Shown: in pieces, positions 21,990 to 32,608 of the stretch
Layout of the letters: every line of letters starts with the position of its first letter
Numbering within the stretch: the first letter of the stretch is position 1
From: Ophiosphaerella korrae
Taxonomy: Eukaryota; Ascomycota; Dothideomycetes; Pleosporales; Phaeosphaeriaceae
DNA length: 64,000 bases
Assembly (NCBI GenBank): GCA_028456385.1
Contig: JALNQF010000152.1
Location: forward strand, 41,506-105,505
Direction: 5' to 3'
Program-made: the position numbers and the translations under genes
Notes under the pieces: generated by a model
Told to the model about the DNA's origin: nothing
Database searches by the model: none
Seen by the model: only the letters and a program-made list of their open reading frames with translations

Positions 21990-22585
21990 GCTCTCGGTAA
22001 GTCGGGAAAGCCGGAAATAGAATCGCGCGCCCCATCTCAAATCAGTTGCATCGAAACAACAACTTGCACACACTCCACAAGCCTGTTTTTTTGAGCCAAA
22101 CTAGTTGATTTGCGATGCGCTTGCTTCCTGCCTATAATGCCTAAATGTATTCGAATCACCACGCTACCGCCTGAGCTTGTCCTAGCCGAGTCCCTGCCGC
22201 AGCTTGAGCCGCCGCAACCTTAAACTGGATGGATACAAATAGATTCCCATATATTCTTAGTCGGCCCAAGTCACTAGATATGAGTATAATGGAGACTTGG
22301 GTGTCTCCCCTACGCCGATTGTTCCATGCAAGGAAGTGTGCAGGTGAGAAACAGGGCATTAAGAGGTTCGTTCTACAAGGTCTTGTCTGAGTTGGATCAA
22401 GATAAGATTAACCGAACGATTGATCAGTATGAGTATCAAGGCCGCGCATCAAAATTTTGACTTGTACAAGCAATTTAAGACCTAAATCAATGCAAAACGT
22501 GGTGATTTTGCCTGTGTTTTCAAGCTGGTGTGCATTGTGTTGGGGCGCGCGATTCTATTTCCGGCTTTCCCGACTTACCGAGAGC
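21990..22585. mobile_element. 596-bp foldback/MITE-like unit with perfect 45-bp inverted repeats
   Basis: The 45 bases at 21990-22034, starting GCTCTCGGTAAGTCGGGAAA and ending GCGCGCCCCA, recur as an exact reverse complement at 22541-22585. Outside the repeats the left flank has GGGTA followed by nine extra bases and the right flank has TACCC. The ancestral inverted repeat may therefore have been longer, with an indel on the left. The 506-bp interior has no open reading frame with a domain. This is either a non-autonomous DNA element of unknown family or a local inverted duplication; a clear target duplication was not found. Confidence 0.55.
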
Positions 22586-23097
22586 TACCCACCTAGGTCG
22601 TATCTACAACAAGGTAAACACCTTCCCATTACATCTTCATTGCTGCATCATTGCAACTCTTGTCTGGCGTGCTTTTATAATTTCATGCTCATCCTCGCAC
22701 CCAAACGATGGAGCATTCCAATGTCACATCCCATGCCTAGAAGTGGCAGGCATGACTACCACATGCTTCCTCGGTACAAGTAAACTTTGCTGCTTACTTG
22801 CTTCCGCTACACACAGAGCATACAAACTTACTCAACCCTCCCATTTCCCAACAGTTTCCCTTCACCTACCGGATCTAATCACACCCCAATACATACATGC
22901 TGTACTCCTGGCATTTGCCTGATTCCCGCAAGTCTTGAAAGAACTGTGACTCATCAACGCCACAGCTAACTAGCCTCGCCATTTCTAGCCTAACATCGGA
23001 GCAAGCCGTCCTACCAATTCACCAAATTTCGCACAAGCCTTCCTCGGCCGACTCGCCTGCACCAAGCAAATAACACATAAGCTTATAACCTAAAGTC
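22586..23097. other. upstream region of ADC-like gene
   Basis: CT-rich DNA with no supported gene; overlapping frames at 22530-22969 lack domains. Confidence 0.4.
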
Positions 23098-24315
23098 ATG
23101 TCTCTCCAGCCTGAACCGGATTCCCATCCCGTGCCTCGGGCCACTGCACCATGGCAGCTGAAAGCCGAGAGCTACATCATGTTCCTTAGGCTAAATGAGC
23201 TGCCCAAGGGTGTGTATGATCGGCTGGAGGAGTCGTGGGCGGAAGAAGGGTTTGGCTCATTCACGGGCGGGCTAGGAGCCGTGTTGATCATTCGATATAG
23301 TGATACGCCTGTTGGTAGGTTTTTCGCTTTTCACATAGATCAATCTACTTTCCCTATTTACACTTCTCTTCAACCAATTTACCAAGTTCATTTGTAGCAC
23401 CTCTTGCCATGTGATATCTATTCATGGTTGTCTGTCTGGTATCGTATTTTCTTCTTCTTCTTCTTCTTCTTAAATTCCTCGGTGTATTTTGGTCAGATCT
23501 ATTTTAGTACGTCTCGTCAAATACATTCATGATTATCTTATTCATGCTCCTCAACGTTCCCAATCGAGATATTCTAATTCCATGGAAAACTGTCCTAATC
23601 GAGTAAACTAGGCCCCTATGATGAACTCCTCCTTGTACCTGGGTCATTCACCATTCCCAAACCCACCTCCTCCACCCTGAAAATCCCGAAAAAGGCCCTA
23701 CGAATCTCCCGTATCTATGTCTCTCAACGCACAACAGTCTACAATGGTCGCCTAAACTGGAATATCCCCAAGCACCTTGCTCGTTTCTCCTTCTCATCTC
23801 CTCCGACAGCAACTGGCTCCTCGCCTCCCTCTTCCCTCACGGTCCGCGTCTTCCCCCCCGATTCATGTGATGGGGACGCTACCCCCCCTTTCTTTGCAGC
23901 TACGCTTACACCGTGGCGATGGGTTCCTGCGATTCCAATGAACACGGTGTATGTCCCCATAAACATGGGAATCATTCAACCTCCCTGTCCAGAACCAGCG
24001 GGTCGACATGCGGCCGCGGCGTTTGAAGCCGAGCTTACTCCGCCAATTGATGCATACGATATTAGCACGAAGAATGAAGACGCTCTTGTTGTAGGAACGG
24101 AGCGTTGGTGTGCGTTTGATGTTGGGGCAAAGAGTTGGGCAAGGGGATGTTGGGTCGATTTGAATGTTGAGAAGGGAGAGGCTATGGATAGCAAGAAGGG
24201 GACTGGAGAGGGCGAAGGGAAGTGGTGGCCAGAGGGGCTTAGGCCGTGGCGTGTGGGTGGGTGGTTGGAAGATGGGGTGTATGATATCGGGGAGCCATTG
24301 GAGTGGAAATTATAG
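23098..24315 (+). CDS. acetoacetate-decarboxylase-like fold protein
   Basis: Two exons, 23098-23314 and 23612-24315, give 306 residues. The 297-nt intron (GTAGGT to AACTAG) is long for a fungus and contains a TTC microsatellite. The splice joins YSDTPVG to PYDELLLVPGSF, and the frame is exact. The motifs PYDELLL, RISRIYVSQRTTVYNGRLNW and NIPKHLARF are those of fungal proteins assigned to the acetoacetate decarboxylase-like superfamily. The catalytic Schiff-base lysine of true decarboxylases is not evident, so enzymatic activity is not claimed. There is no signal peptide. The C-terminus is Trp-rich (RPWRVGGWLEDGVYDIGEPLEW). The function of this fungal branch is unknown. Confidence 0.75.
23450..23472 (+). 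repeat. (TTC)n microsatellite in intron
   Basis: Seven or so TTC units lie inside the 297-nt intron of the ADC-like gene and may partly explain its length. Confidence 0.85.
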
Positions 24316-24775
24316 AGTTGAAATTGCGTCCAAGCGATGAAGTCTAGCTGAAATATTACCCTTTCGAAGCACAGTATGTACAATTTTAATGATTTCCATG
24401 CTATTTTGGTGTCCCTTTCGCCTGTAACCTTGGATCCCTTTTGTCATGTTCATATGGGGTTGATGATTTCAAAAGGGATAGAAATAAGTTGACGCCTGCT
24501 GTGAGGCATTTGGAACCTCAAATCAAATATAAAGTATGCCCGTGATTCATAAACCCAGTTACCAATAGTTGAAAGAAGAGTTGGCATTCTAGCCCTGTTT
24601 CATCTTTGGTTTCCAAACTAACTCATCATTCATCACGTCACTCATCGTTGATTAATTCACTTATCATTTCAAACCCTGCTTTTCTCAGAGTATGTAACTT
24701 ACTGATTGCTTACCCTTCCCCAGCCAGCAACCGTCCCCAACAACATGACTTACAACTTCTCCAAACCACCTACGT
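24316..24775. other. intergenic, no supported gene
   Basis: Mostly AT-leaning 3' flank of the ADC-like gene; no domain-bearing frame. Confidence 0.4.
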
Positions 24776-25801
24776 ATGATAACAAACAGTCATCCACTTA
24801 TAGTCACTAACATGCTACCATCTCCGCCCCCGTATGACCCATGTTGGGTTGCAAAGCTGCTCCGTCGCGACGTCCGCACCCTCCGTGGTAAAGCGACCGT
24901 AAAGTCCAAGAAAATTCTCGCTCATGCATGCATCCCCTCCCACATGCCCTTTCTAGCCACCAAGACTACCAGGCTTACACGTAAGGTGGACAGTTTCCAA
25001 TTTGTGGACCCAAAAGTTTCACGTAACACCGAGAATAATATACCAACAAGCGATCTGAAGGTGAGTCACTTTAGCTCTGTACAACACTAGTCCAACCTAA
25101 CTATTTCTCAAGGCACATGGCACATTGTATAGGGTGCTGGAGGGTCACCTCAAGGACGTTTGTGCTACACGCGACCGCAGCGTGTCGCAAGAAGACTGTT
25201 GGTGGTTCCATGGAAGCTGGGTGGTTTTGTGGATGGCTCTCCAGGCATGTCCATCCAATGATAGTTATGATATCTTCGGCGGAGAGAGGCCGGATGAATC
25301 CGCACTGTTGCTAGCCCTCGCCCAGTACTGTGTAACTGTTGCGGGGACCCCCAAACTACCCGTTCAGTCAAGCCAGGTGACAGCGGCAACATACCAGAGC
25401 ACCAAAGCCCTTAGCGGTATGACTCTTTCATAAGTACTATTTTTGTCGACCACCAGACCATTTCAGAGACCATTCCCTCTGAGTTCTGGTATAACACCGT
25501 GGTGGCTTCGGTGGATGCGTCTAGGACGAAAGTCATTGCCAAGGGCCTACTGGCATATGGCCTGAGGAGAATGTTGCTGATATCATCTGGGAGATCGACA
25601 ACCCCTAACTGCAGTTCCTGCAGTACAACAAGCAGCAGCAGCAATTCCGAAATCTTCTCTTCCCTGGCTATAATATGCTCTCCTCCTCATCTGCGAGAGA
25701 GAGAAGGTGAACAACAAAAATATTCCGGGTTCTCGCATCATTGCTTGTCGGTTTTGTTTTCGGCTTCTGTGCCGTCGGAAAAGCCTTGGTCACTTATGTA
25801 A
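24776..25801 (+). pseudogene. doubtful hypothetical locus, probably frame-broken
   Basis: A plausible spliced model runs 24776-25062, 25113-25418 and 25469-25801. The first intron has GTGAGT, CTAAC and CAAG; the second is a 50-nt GTATGA-to-TTTCAG segment. The middle exon has protein-like composition (EDCWWFHGSWVVLWMALQAC, DIFGGERPDESALLLALAQY). In the last exon the phase-correct frame deteriorates after about 25545. The +1 frame there reads WPEENVADIIWEIDNP, then a stop, then LQFLQYNKQQQQFRNLLFPG, which looks like the true continuation. I therefore suspect a frameshift plus a nonsense codon. No known family is recognised, and a differently spliced intact gene cannot be excluded. Confidence 0.35.
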
Positions 25802-26166
25802 GTTTGTCTTGAGGCCAGCCAATCAGACACGCCTGTGGGTGACCCCGAATAATGAAAAGTCTCTTCGGCAACGGCCGCGCCCGCCTTTCATCGTCGATTA
25901 TTTAACCCCGCCATATCCCTCTCAAAAGGACATGTCATTCACATCTCTTAGAACTTTCAATTTCTGATTTCATATCACTCGGGGATCACGATCGTCCGGG
26001 TCATACTTGTCAGGGATAGTCTTCGTAATCATCATTGCATGGTGCTATAACCGAAAAAGCACACATTATTCTGGGGAGTGTTGTCGAGTCTTTTACTCTT
26101 CTCCATTGTCATCAATTCCTCAGTCCACCTTTTTCACGGAAGCGTCACCCAAAATCCCGCGGTCGT
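25802..26166. other. upstream region of MFS gene
   Basis: The MFS frame stays open upstream to 26035, but the residues before 26167 do not look like the family, so this is taken as leader and promoter. Confidence 0.4.
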
Positions 26167-27657
26167 ATGCACAGCGAAGCCAACGGCAGCACGCCAGGAC
26201 CAATCACCGAAATCAATCAACTCACTAAAGTCAACACCTTTCCCAACGTCGAGTTTACAATTCCACCATCTGACGCTCTCTCATCATGCCAAAGTGCCCG
26301 AACTCACAACGCCGATGCCCAGGTCTCGGGGAGACTGAAGGAGAATGCCAGGGACGTCACTGCGATTGGAGATGAAGAAAAGCAACATGTAACTTTTCAC
26401 AATGATGATGATGAGGTATACCCTGAAGGAGGCCTTGGAGCCTGGTCCGTTGTCTTAGGCTCATTCATGGGTTTGGTCGCAGCACTTGGAATGATGAACA
26501 CAATTGGAGTATATCACGCATATATCGCCGAACACCAACTCGCAGCTTACAACGAGAGCTCCATCAGTTGGATTTTCTCCATGTATGTTTTTCTATCTTT
26601 CTTCTGCGGCCTGCAGATAGGTCCTATTTTCGATGCACATGGCCCAAAGTTGCTGGTCGTTGCAGGAAGCATCCTCTTGTGCTCAAGTACATTCCTACTG
26701 AGTGTCTGCAAGCTATATTGGCACTTCTTCATTGTTTTTGGAGTGCTTGGTGGTATTGGTACATCTCTCATCTTTACGCCTGCTCTTGCCGCTGTCAGCC
26801 ACTTCTTCCTGGAAAAGCGCGGTAACGCTACTGGCATCGCAGCAGCTGGAGGATCTGTTGGTGGCGTAATATTCCCACTTATACTGCAACGCCTCCTCCC
26901 ATCGGTGGGCTTCGCATGGGCTACCCGCGTCATTGGCTTTATCAACCTCTTTTGCTGCATCGTACTATGCGTTCTCATCCGATCGAGACTACCACCCAAG
27001 TCTGGACAATCAGTCCTCCCTGACTTCCGCATCTTTCGCGATAAACCGTACTTGTTGGTCACAGTTGGCATCTTTGCTATGGAGTGGGCGTTGTTCATTC
27101 CAATAACATATCTTACCACATTTGCGACATCGACCGGTGCTCTAAGTCCTGCATTCTCATATCAACTTCTCGCCATCTTCAATGCCGGAAGTTGTCTCGG
27201 ACGTTGGGTGCCCGGCTTCCTGGCTGACAAACTGGGGCGGTTCAACAGCATGATTGCTGCTTTCGCCATTTGTTCAGCAACGTCTTTGACTCTCTGGTTG
27301 CCTGCGTCCTTGCTTACGCCTACAACATCTGCAGAGGTCACTGCTATCAAGGTTCTCTCTATTATATATGCAGTCACCTTCGGTTTTGCATCTGGGTCCA
27401 ACATTTCTTTGACTCCAGTATGCGTCGGTCAGTTGTGCGATACAAATCAGTATGGAAGATACTATGCCACTTGCTACACAATTGTATCCTTTTCCACATT
27501 GACAGGCATCCCAATTGCAGGTACCCTGATTCAGGTAGCTGGTGGAGAGTATTGGGGTGTTGTAGTCTGGACAGTTATCTGCTACATTTTAGCCTCAGGC
27601 TGCTTCATCTTGGCACGTACTCTCAAGGTCGGGTGGAAGTTAGGCGTCAAGTATTGA
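26167..27657 (+). CDS. MFS transporter, monocarboxylate-transporter (MCT/SLC16) type
   Basis: The intronless 496-residue protein starts MHSEANGSTPG and has a hydrophilic cytosolic N-terminus of about 85 residues. The MCT-type entry PEGGLGAWSVVLGSF opens TM1, and about 12 membrane segments follow. Family hallmarks include the ISWIFSMYVFLSFFCGLQIG segment, GPIFDAHGPK and GRWVPGFLADKLGRFN after TM8. Such carriers in fungi move monocarboxylates, related acids or secondary metabolites across the plasma membrane; the substrate here is unknown. An in-frame extension to 26035 exists but is atypical, so the ATG at 26167 is preferred. Frames at 26547-27119 minus and 27270-27695 plus are shadows. Confidence 0.85.
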   Translation: MHSEANGSTPGPITEINQLTKVNTFPNVEFTIPPSDALSSCQSARTHNADAQVSGRLKENARDVTAIGDEEKQHVTFHNDDDEVYPEGGLGAWSVVLGSFMGLVAALGMMNTIGVYHAYIAEHQLAAYNESSISWIFSMYVFLSFFCGLQIGPIFDAHGPKLLVVAGSILLCSSTFLLSVCKLYWHFFIVFGVLGGIGTSLIFTPALAAVSHFFLEKRGNATGIAAAGGSVGGVIFPLILQRLLPSVGFAWATRVIGFINLFCCIVLCVLIRSRLPPKSGQSVLPDFRIFRDKPYLLVTVGIFAMEWALFIPITYLTTFATSTGALSPAFSYQLLAIFNAGSCLGRWVPGFLADKLGRFNSMIAAFAICSATSLTLWLPASLLTPTTSAEVTAIKVLSIIYAVTFGFASGSNISLTPVCVGQLCDTNQYGRYYATCYTIVSFSTLTGIPIAGTLIQVAGGEYWGVVVWTVICYILASGCFILARTLKVGWKLGVKY

Positions 27658-29056
27658 GTGCACTCCCGCATGTCAGCTACAGGGTTCTGAGGTGATATAG
27701 GGTTGGCAACATCACTTTTTGTATCCAATGGATTATGAAGGACTAAACGTGAACAATTGAGGGTGATGTTCGAGGGAGCGACTGGTTTAGTAATTGAATA
27801 GTAACAAAGGCAGATATGGTAAGTTTCAAGCATAATTCGCGCCCCGACTGGGTACACTCCATTACCGTTTAATATTTACCATGTAGCAATTTGTGGATGA
27901 ACAATAAGTTGCCGCCTAGGGAGCAGCAATAAATGCTTGAGAAGAGATGTTCTAGCTTCTGGTTTGCTGTGTCGGATGCAATGCCGCGTGTTCTCACACT
28001 AGTCTACGACCATCACAGCATGACTAAATGCAGCTACAAACTTGATAGCTACCGCCCTGTCAATTTACGATTAGTCTACCGTGCAGGCTCAAAACTTAAT
28101 AATTCACGTGCAATATTGGGAGGCGAAGAATATCGCACAAAAGCCACTTTGTGGCCTCTGCTTATAATAGCACATTTCTAGCCTTGGAATCACATTCCCC
28201 CGCGATCGCCAAAATCTACAAATCTCCACAACATTCATACAGATGCACAAACACAATTTTTGACTACGCAGCGCTCACGGAATACTTCCTTTCGTAGACT
28301 CTCCACCACTCGCGATGATGAAGTACTTCTGTCATCAGCGAATGGAACCCAATACCTGACTACCCCTGAGACAATCAAGCGCCATATGCACGTGGGAGCA
28401 GGTGGCGAACGCCTCAAGCCGCATGGCGAGTGGCACTAGCATACCCTAAGCCCGAATATTTTGATGCTCGTCAATCATCGCCTGAAGCACTGGGACGAGG
28501 CGCAGTGACAGTTGTCACTTTGCTTGGCCTTGTGTTGTTGGTTCGCTGGGGGTGCGACGATGTGCGTGTTGAATGCAGGCGATGGCGCGATAGCGATGCA
28601 CGACAGGGCAACAAGCTGATAACTCGTGCAGGTTGTATATCCAGCTGAGCTCTGTGATATGCTAGTGCCATCTTGATTCGCGCAACTAGTTGCATTTTTG
28701 GAATGAGCTGACTGTTTGAGATAGCGATTGAGGCGCTTTTGGCTTTATGGCACCTTGTTCGGAACCGTTATTGGTAAATGAAATAGGGCGGCTGGCGGCC
28801 TGGCGACCTCCGAAGCGGCTGTGGAGAGAGAGCATCGTGAATAGATCCTTTTTTTGGCTTGATAGACCTCTTTGGGGCGGTGGCTTTGGGTAGCGTCCCT
28901 GTCGATCTCCTGCCATTGTCTAGCTTGCACTTTGTCTTTGAAGTTGTAGGACCCAGGCGTTCATAAATTTGCTTTTCAATCAAAGAGACTATTCGTGTTC
29001 TGCAGATAGTCACTATCTTCTTAATTGTTTAGTGGGATTTTTCTTCATGTCGACAT
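27658..29056. other. intergenic, no supported gene
   Basis: About 1.4 kb between the MFS and ankyrin genes. Basic minus-strand frames (28471-29013) were considered but have no domain. A 12-codon upstream ORF starts at 29047 and overlaps the ankyrin start. Confidence 0.4.
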
Positions 29057-31384
29057 ATGATCATGAAGCACAAACCTTATAGCTGTTTTGGTCATCCGCC
29101 AAATACTATGGATACTTCTGTCCCAATCCCTATTCCAGCTCGACGGGTTGGTGGTTTTGAAGCAGATGATGAAAGATCAAGGGGATTGATACGCAAGAGC
29201 TCCATGTTGCAAACACATGTGGAAGTCTTACGGTGCAGGCTTGGGAAACCGAGTCCAGACACGGACCAGACATATGGACCTTCAAAAGAATGGACTCCAA
29301 TATATTACGCCATATATCACCAACGCGAAGCAGCTCTCCTACATTTTCTACGAAAGGGCGGGTCACCAAATGACTTGGGAAGAGGTCAACCACCTCTATG
29401 CATTGCAGCCGCGAATGGTGATATTGGGATTGTCAAAATTCTCCTGGATGCTGGAGCGGACGTCAATGCAACCATGGTGAGAGGCGGAGAGACTGCGCTT
29501 CATATAGCCATCAAGAACAATAACACCGATCTCATCAACAGACTCCTCGAATACAGACCTAACCTTGAAGTTCACACACACGAAACCAACGAAACGCCTC
29601 TGCACTACGCGGCATCAAAGTCTGGGTCATTGGCCACAGTGGTGATGCTGCTTAAGCTCGGAGCAAAGCACGACACACCCAACGCAAAAGGACAGAGCCC
29701 AGCAGAGGCAGCATTACTGGCAAGCAATATTCATGGTGCTGTCGCCATTATCAATGCCGCACATGGTAGGAGGAACCAGTTCGTAAAAGAGAAGGAGATG
29801 CTACTCAAACACGTGGAGAGAAGCCAAAACCGGTTCAACATGGGGAACGAGCTCATAGCAGATATCTTCACGGCAACATGTGACCCTGACTCAACCATAC
29901 TTATTGAAGCGATCAAACGAGATGATGCTGCCTTGGTGGAGATGTTTTTGCACAAAGGAGCAGACCCAGACCGGGCAACCGCGAGAGGTATTCGCCCGAT
30001 ATTTGTTGCTCTTGATTGCGCTGGGGCGCCGGTTGTGCAGGCACTGGTGAGCCATAATACGGATGTCACTGCTCGAGACACAAGAGGTCTTACCGTACTG
30101 CAAGCTGCTTTTGAAGGGTCAATGGCACAGGATGAGAAGAGCATTGCTGCCGTCTTCGACTGCTTACTCTCGAAGGATGCTGATGCTAATGTTACTTATC
30201 CGGATGGAAAGACGTTACTTCACCGCGCCGTTTCTTCGAGCTTTGGATACACCAGGGTAGCACGTCTTCTTCTAAGCTTCGGAGTCAACGCAAATTTGCA
30301 GGACAATGAAGGAAACACTGCATTGCACTTGGCTGCTCATAGTAGGTCATGCATGGATGTGCTGTTAAAGAATGGTGCAAATCCACACCAAACGAACCTT
30401 GGCGACTTAACCCCTTTACTTTTCGCCATCGAACAGAATCAGAGAACCCAAGAACCAGATTTAGAGATCCTAATCAGAGTATCTGATTTGCAGAAGACGA
30501 ACCCTAAAGGACAGACTGCCCTCCATCTTGCTGCAGCGAATGGCTTTGAGAAAGCCCTTCAAATACTCTTGCGATCTTGTGCAGAGACCACGGCTGTAGA
30601 CGCGAACAAGAACACGCCTCTATTGCTTGCTGTTTTGAACCATCAATGGCATATCGTCCCGCTTCTCACTATCTCACCTAACATCAACTCCTGGGACGTA
30701 GCAGGACTCACAGCGCTACACCACATTGCTACGACTATACCTGAAGACCAGAAAGCTTGGAAGGAGATTGCTGCTGCTGCCGTACCTTTCTGCGAGCGTG
30801 GCGTTAGTAGAAGTATGCGCGATCGTTCTGGCGCCACCCCACTCATCTCAGCCACCAGGAAGCTGCCCAAAGAAGGCCTGCCTGTGCTTGAAACTTTATT
30901 GTCCCAAAAAGGAGATCAAACTAGAAGCTGGAACTGTGTTGATCATGAGGATCACGCCCATCATGATGCCTTGTTCTATGCGGTCACTATGCGAAAAGTC
31001 GGGTTCGTAGAGGCATTACTCAGGCATGGCGCAGCCTTTAGGTTCGAGGATTGGGTGCCTGGAAAGAGGGGACTGAATATATCCGAGGAAAGCGACAGGC
31101 AAATATTAAAGCTCCTTGCGCAGTATGAATGGTCGCGCAGAGCAGGTGCATTGCGGCGACAATCTACCAGTTTCGGGCCCGAGGGCCAAAAGCCTCTCTT
31201 CTTTAAAATGTTTCCGACAAAGGATCTCAAGAGCATGATTACGATGGGATTGGATCCAAATACACTGCCAAAGACAAGCCTTGGATCGTCTTTACTCTGG
31301 GCCATCCTTCGACAAATACCTCTCCAACCTCCTATATCACCCGAGGATCTATTCTCAACAGTTGAACTCATTCTCAATAACTAG
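29057..31384 (+). CDS. ankyrin-repeat protein, N-terminal part ending at in-frame TAG
   Basis: The 775-residue frame is filled with ankyrin repeats from about residue 75. Clear units include QPPLCIAAANGDIGIVKILL, GETALHIAIKNNNTDLINRL, NETPLHYAASKSG, GNTALHLAAHS and GQTALHLAAANGFEKALQIL. It ends ELILNN followed by TAG. The codons after the TAG continue without any shift as ADPNIG, exactly where an ankyrin consensus (NNxADPN) would continue, and the next ORF is more ankyrin. The gene thus appears to be a single protein of about 1,180 residues cut by one nonsense codon. No splice pair that removes the stop in frame was found. ATGs at 29057, 29063 and 29108 are possible starts. The role is probably protein binding; the partner is unknown. 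Confidence 0.7.
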   Translation: MIMKHKPYSCFGHPPNTMDTSVPIPIPARRVGGFEADDERSRGLIRKSSMLQTHVEVLRCRLGKPSPDTDQTYGPSKEWTPIYYAIYHQREAALLHFLRKGGSPNDLGRGQPPLCIAAANGDIGIVKILLDAGADVNATMVRGGETALHIAIKNNNTDLINRLLEYRPNLEVHTHETNETPLHYAASKSGSLATVVMLLKLGAKHDTPNAKGQSPAEAALLASNIHGAVAIINAAHGRRNQFVKEKEMLLKHVERSQNRFNMGNELIADIFTATCDPDSTILIEAIKRDDAALVEMFLHKGADPDRATARGIRPIFVALDCAGAPVVQALVSHNTDVTARDTRGLTVLQAAFEGSMAQDEKSIAAVFDCLLSKDADANVTYPDGKTLLHRAVSSSFGYTRVARLLLSFGVNANLQDNEGNTALHLAAHSRSCMDVLLKNGANPHQTNLGDLTPLLFAIEQNQRTQEPDLEILIRVSDLQKTNPKGQTALHLAAANGFEKALQILLRSCAETTAVDANKNTPLLLAVLNHQWHIVPLLTISPNINSWDVAGLTALHHIATTIPEDQKAWKEIAAAAVPFCERGVSRSMRDRSGATPLISATRKLPKEGLPVLETLLSQKGDQTRSWNCVDHEDHAHHDALFYAVTMRKVGFVEALLRHGAAFRFEDWVPGKRGLNISEESDRQILKLLAQYEWSRRAGALRRQSTSFGPEGQKPLFFKMFPTKDLKSMITMGLDPNTLPKTSLGSSLLWAILRQIPLQPPISPEDLFSTVELILNN

Positions 31385-32608
31385 GCTGATCCAAACATTG
31401 GAATTACTAGAAGTGTCAAGCGTACGTCATCGCCGCAGGCATCGTCGCAGGATTTACCTTTATCTCTCCATACAATATCCTTTCTCATCGAGGAGAATCC
31501 TACAGTTGATGTGGACCTCGTCACATTGTTTTTGGCTAAGGGCACAAAAATATCTGTCGCTTCACCATTCTACAATGGTAGATATCCACTGCACTCTGCG
31601 ACAAAGGCAAACCGCATTGATCTTGTAGACGAATTCCTACTACAACGGGGGAATATCGATTGCGTTGATTGTGAAGGGCGTACACCTCTATTTATTGCAG
31701 CCGAGAAGGGTTATTGGGAGATTACTGAAGCACTTCTACGCCGCGGTGCTAAGGTCGATTTGAAGGACATTGAGGGCAACATGGTTCTTCATGCTGCAGC
31801 TATTGGGGGTAGCAAGAGACTTGTGGTAGCATTGTTGCGGGCTGGTGCTAAAGCAAATGTCAAAAATGATCGGGATCAAACGCCATTGATTTGTCTACCA
31901 GAGAACCTCGATGAAAAAGAGAAGCACAAGATTGTGCGCATACTAAAGGATTCTGAAGAGAAAGAGAAGCGAGAAGAGGAGCAGGAACGTCTGCTTGCTG
32001 CGCATAATGCTAACCATCAGTCAAAAATGAAGCAGCGTGAGGAGGAGGAAGAAGAAGCAAAGGCCAAGCTGCAACGAGAGAAAAAAAAGGTGGAAAATCA
32101 AGCACAAGAGCAAGAGAGAAATAAAAGGGAGCAAAATAATGCTGAGAAAACCTGTCAAGCCTCGTCACCAATACCACAAAAACGAGCTTCAAGGCTATCA
32201 CTTTTCCGGACCCCGTCATTGCTCTCACCACGACCGAAAATATCACCACTACCATCCTCGACAATGCTAGCTTCATCCGTTGTTACGCCTCCGTCAAGCC
32301 ATCCCAACCCCAACCTCAACTCAAAAATATCATCATCAGCGATACCAAGGGTCCCAGCTGTGAAAGCAACCTCGTTGCCTCTCACCACTGGCCTCCCTAC
32401 ATCTTCAGTTGCTACTCACAAGCGCGTTCCATCACCACGCATCGACAGTGGATTTGGCCAAAAGCGTCCCAGTGATGTGCAGAAGTCACTTCCGGTGCTT
32501 GATCGTAACGAAGTGGCATTGAAATCTGAAGAAAGTGACAAAAGAAATAGCAGTGCTGCAGAATTAACCGATTGGTTGGCACTGAGTAAGATGATGGATA
32601 GCTTGTAG
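31385..32608 (+). CDS. ankyrin/coiled-coil C-terminal part, continuation after TAG
   Basis: The frame of the preceding ankyrin ORF continues directly for 407 codons. It has no ATG near its beginning: the longest call starts at a GTG at 31511, and the first in-frame ATG lies mid-repeat near 31780. That argues it is not an independent gene. It holds ankyrin repeats (GRTPLFIAAEKGYWEITEAL, EGNMVLHAAAIGGSKRLVVA), then a strongly charged coiled coil (EEKEKREEEQERLL and a Glu-run), then a Ser/Pro-rich tail ending LALSKMMDSL. Together with the upstream part it forms an ankyrin plus coiled-coil protein. Whether the TAG is a real allele, an assembly error or a read-through site cannot be told from sequence. 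Confidence 0.6.
   Translation, partial: ADPNIGITRSVKRTSSPQASSQDLPLSLHTISFLIEENPTVDVDLVTLFLAKGTKISVASPFYNGRYPLHSATKANRIDLVDEFLLQRGNIDCVDCEGRTPLFIAAEKGYWEITEALLRRGAKVDLKDIEGNMVLHAAAIGGSKRLVVALLRAGAKANVKNDRDQTPLICLPENLDEKEKHKIVRILKDSEEKEKREEEQERLLAAHNANHQSKMKQREEEEEEAKAKLQREKKKVENQAQEQERNKREQNNAEKTCQASSPIPQKRASRLSLFRTPSLLSPRPKISPLPSSTMLASSVVTPPSSHPNPNLNSKISSSAIPRVPAVKATSLPLTTGLPTSSVATHKRVPSPRIDSGFGQKRPSDVQKSLPVLDRNEVALKSEESDKRNSSAAELTDWLALSKMMDSL

Noticed and set aside
28768..29013. Basic minus-strand ORF upstream of the ankyrin gene
   Set aside because: It reads partly protein-like (EKQIYERLGPTTSKTK) but has no domain, no clear exon extension and lies in the ankyrin gene's promoter.
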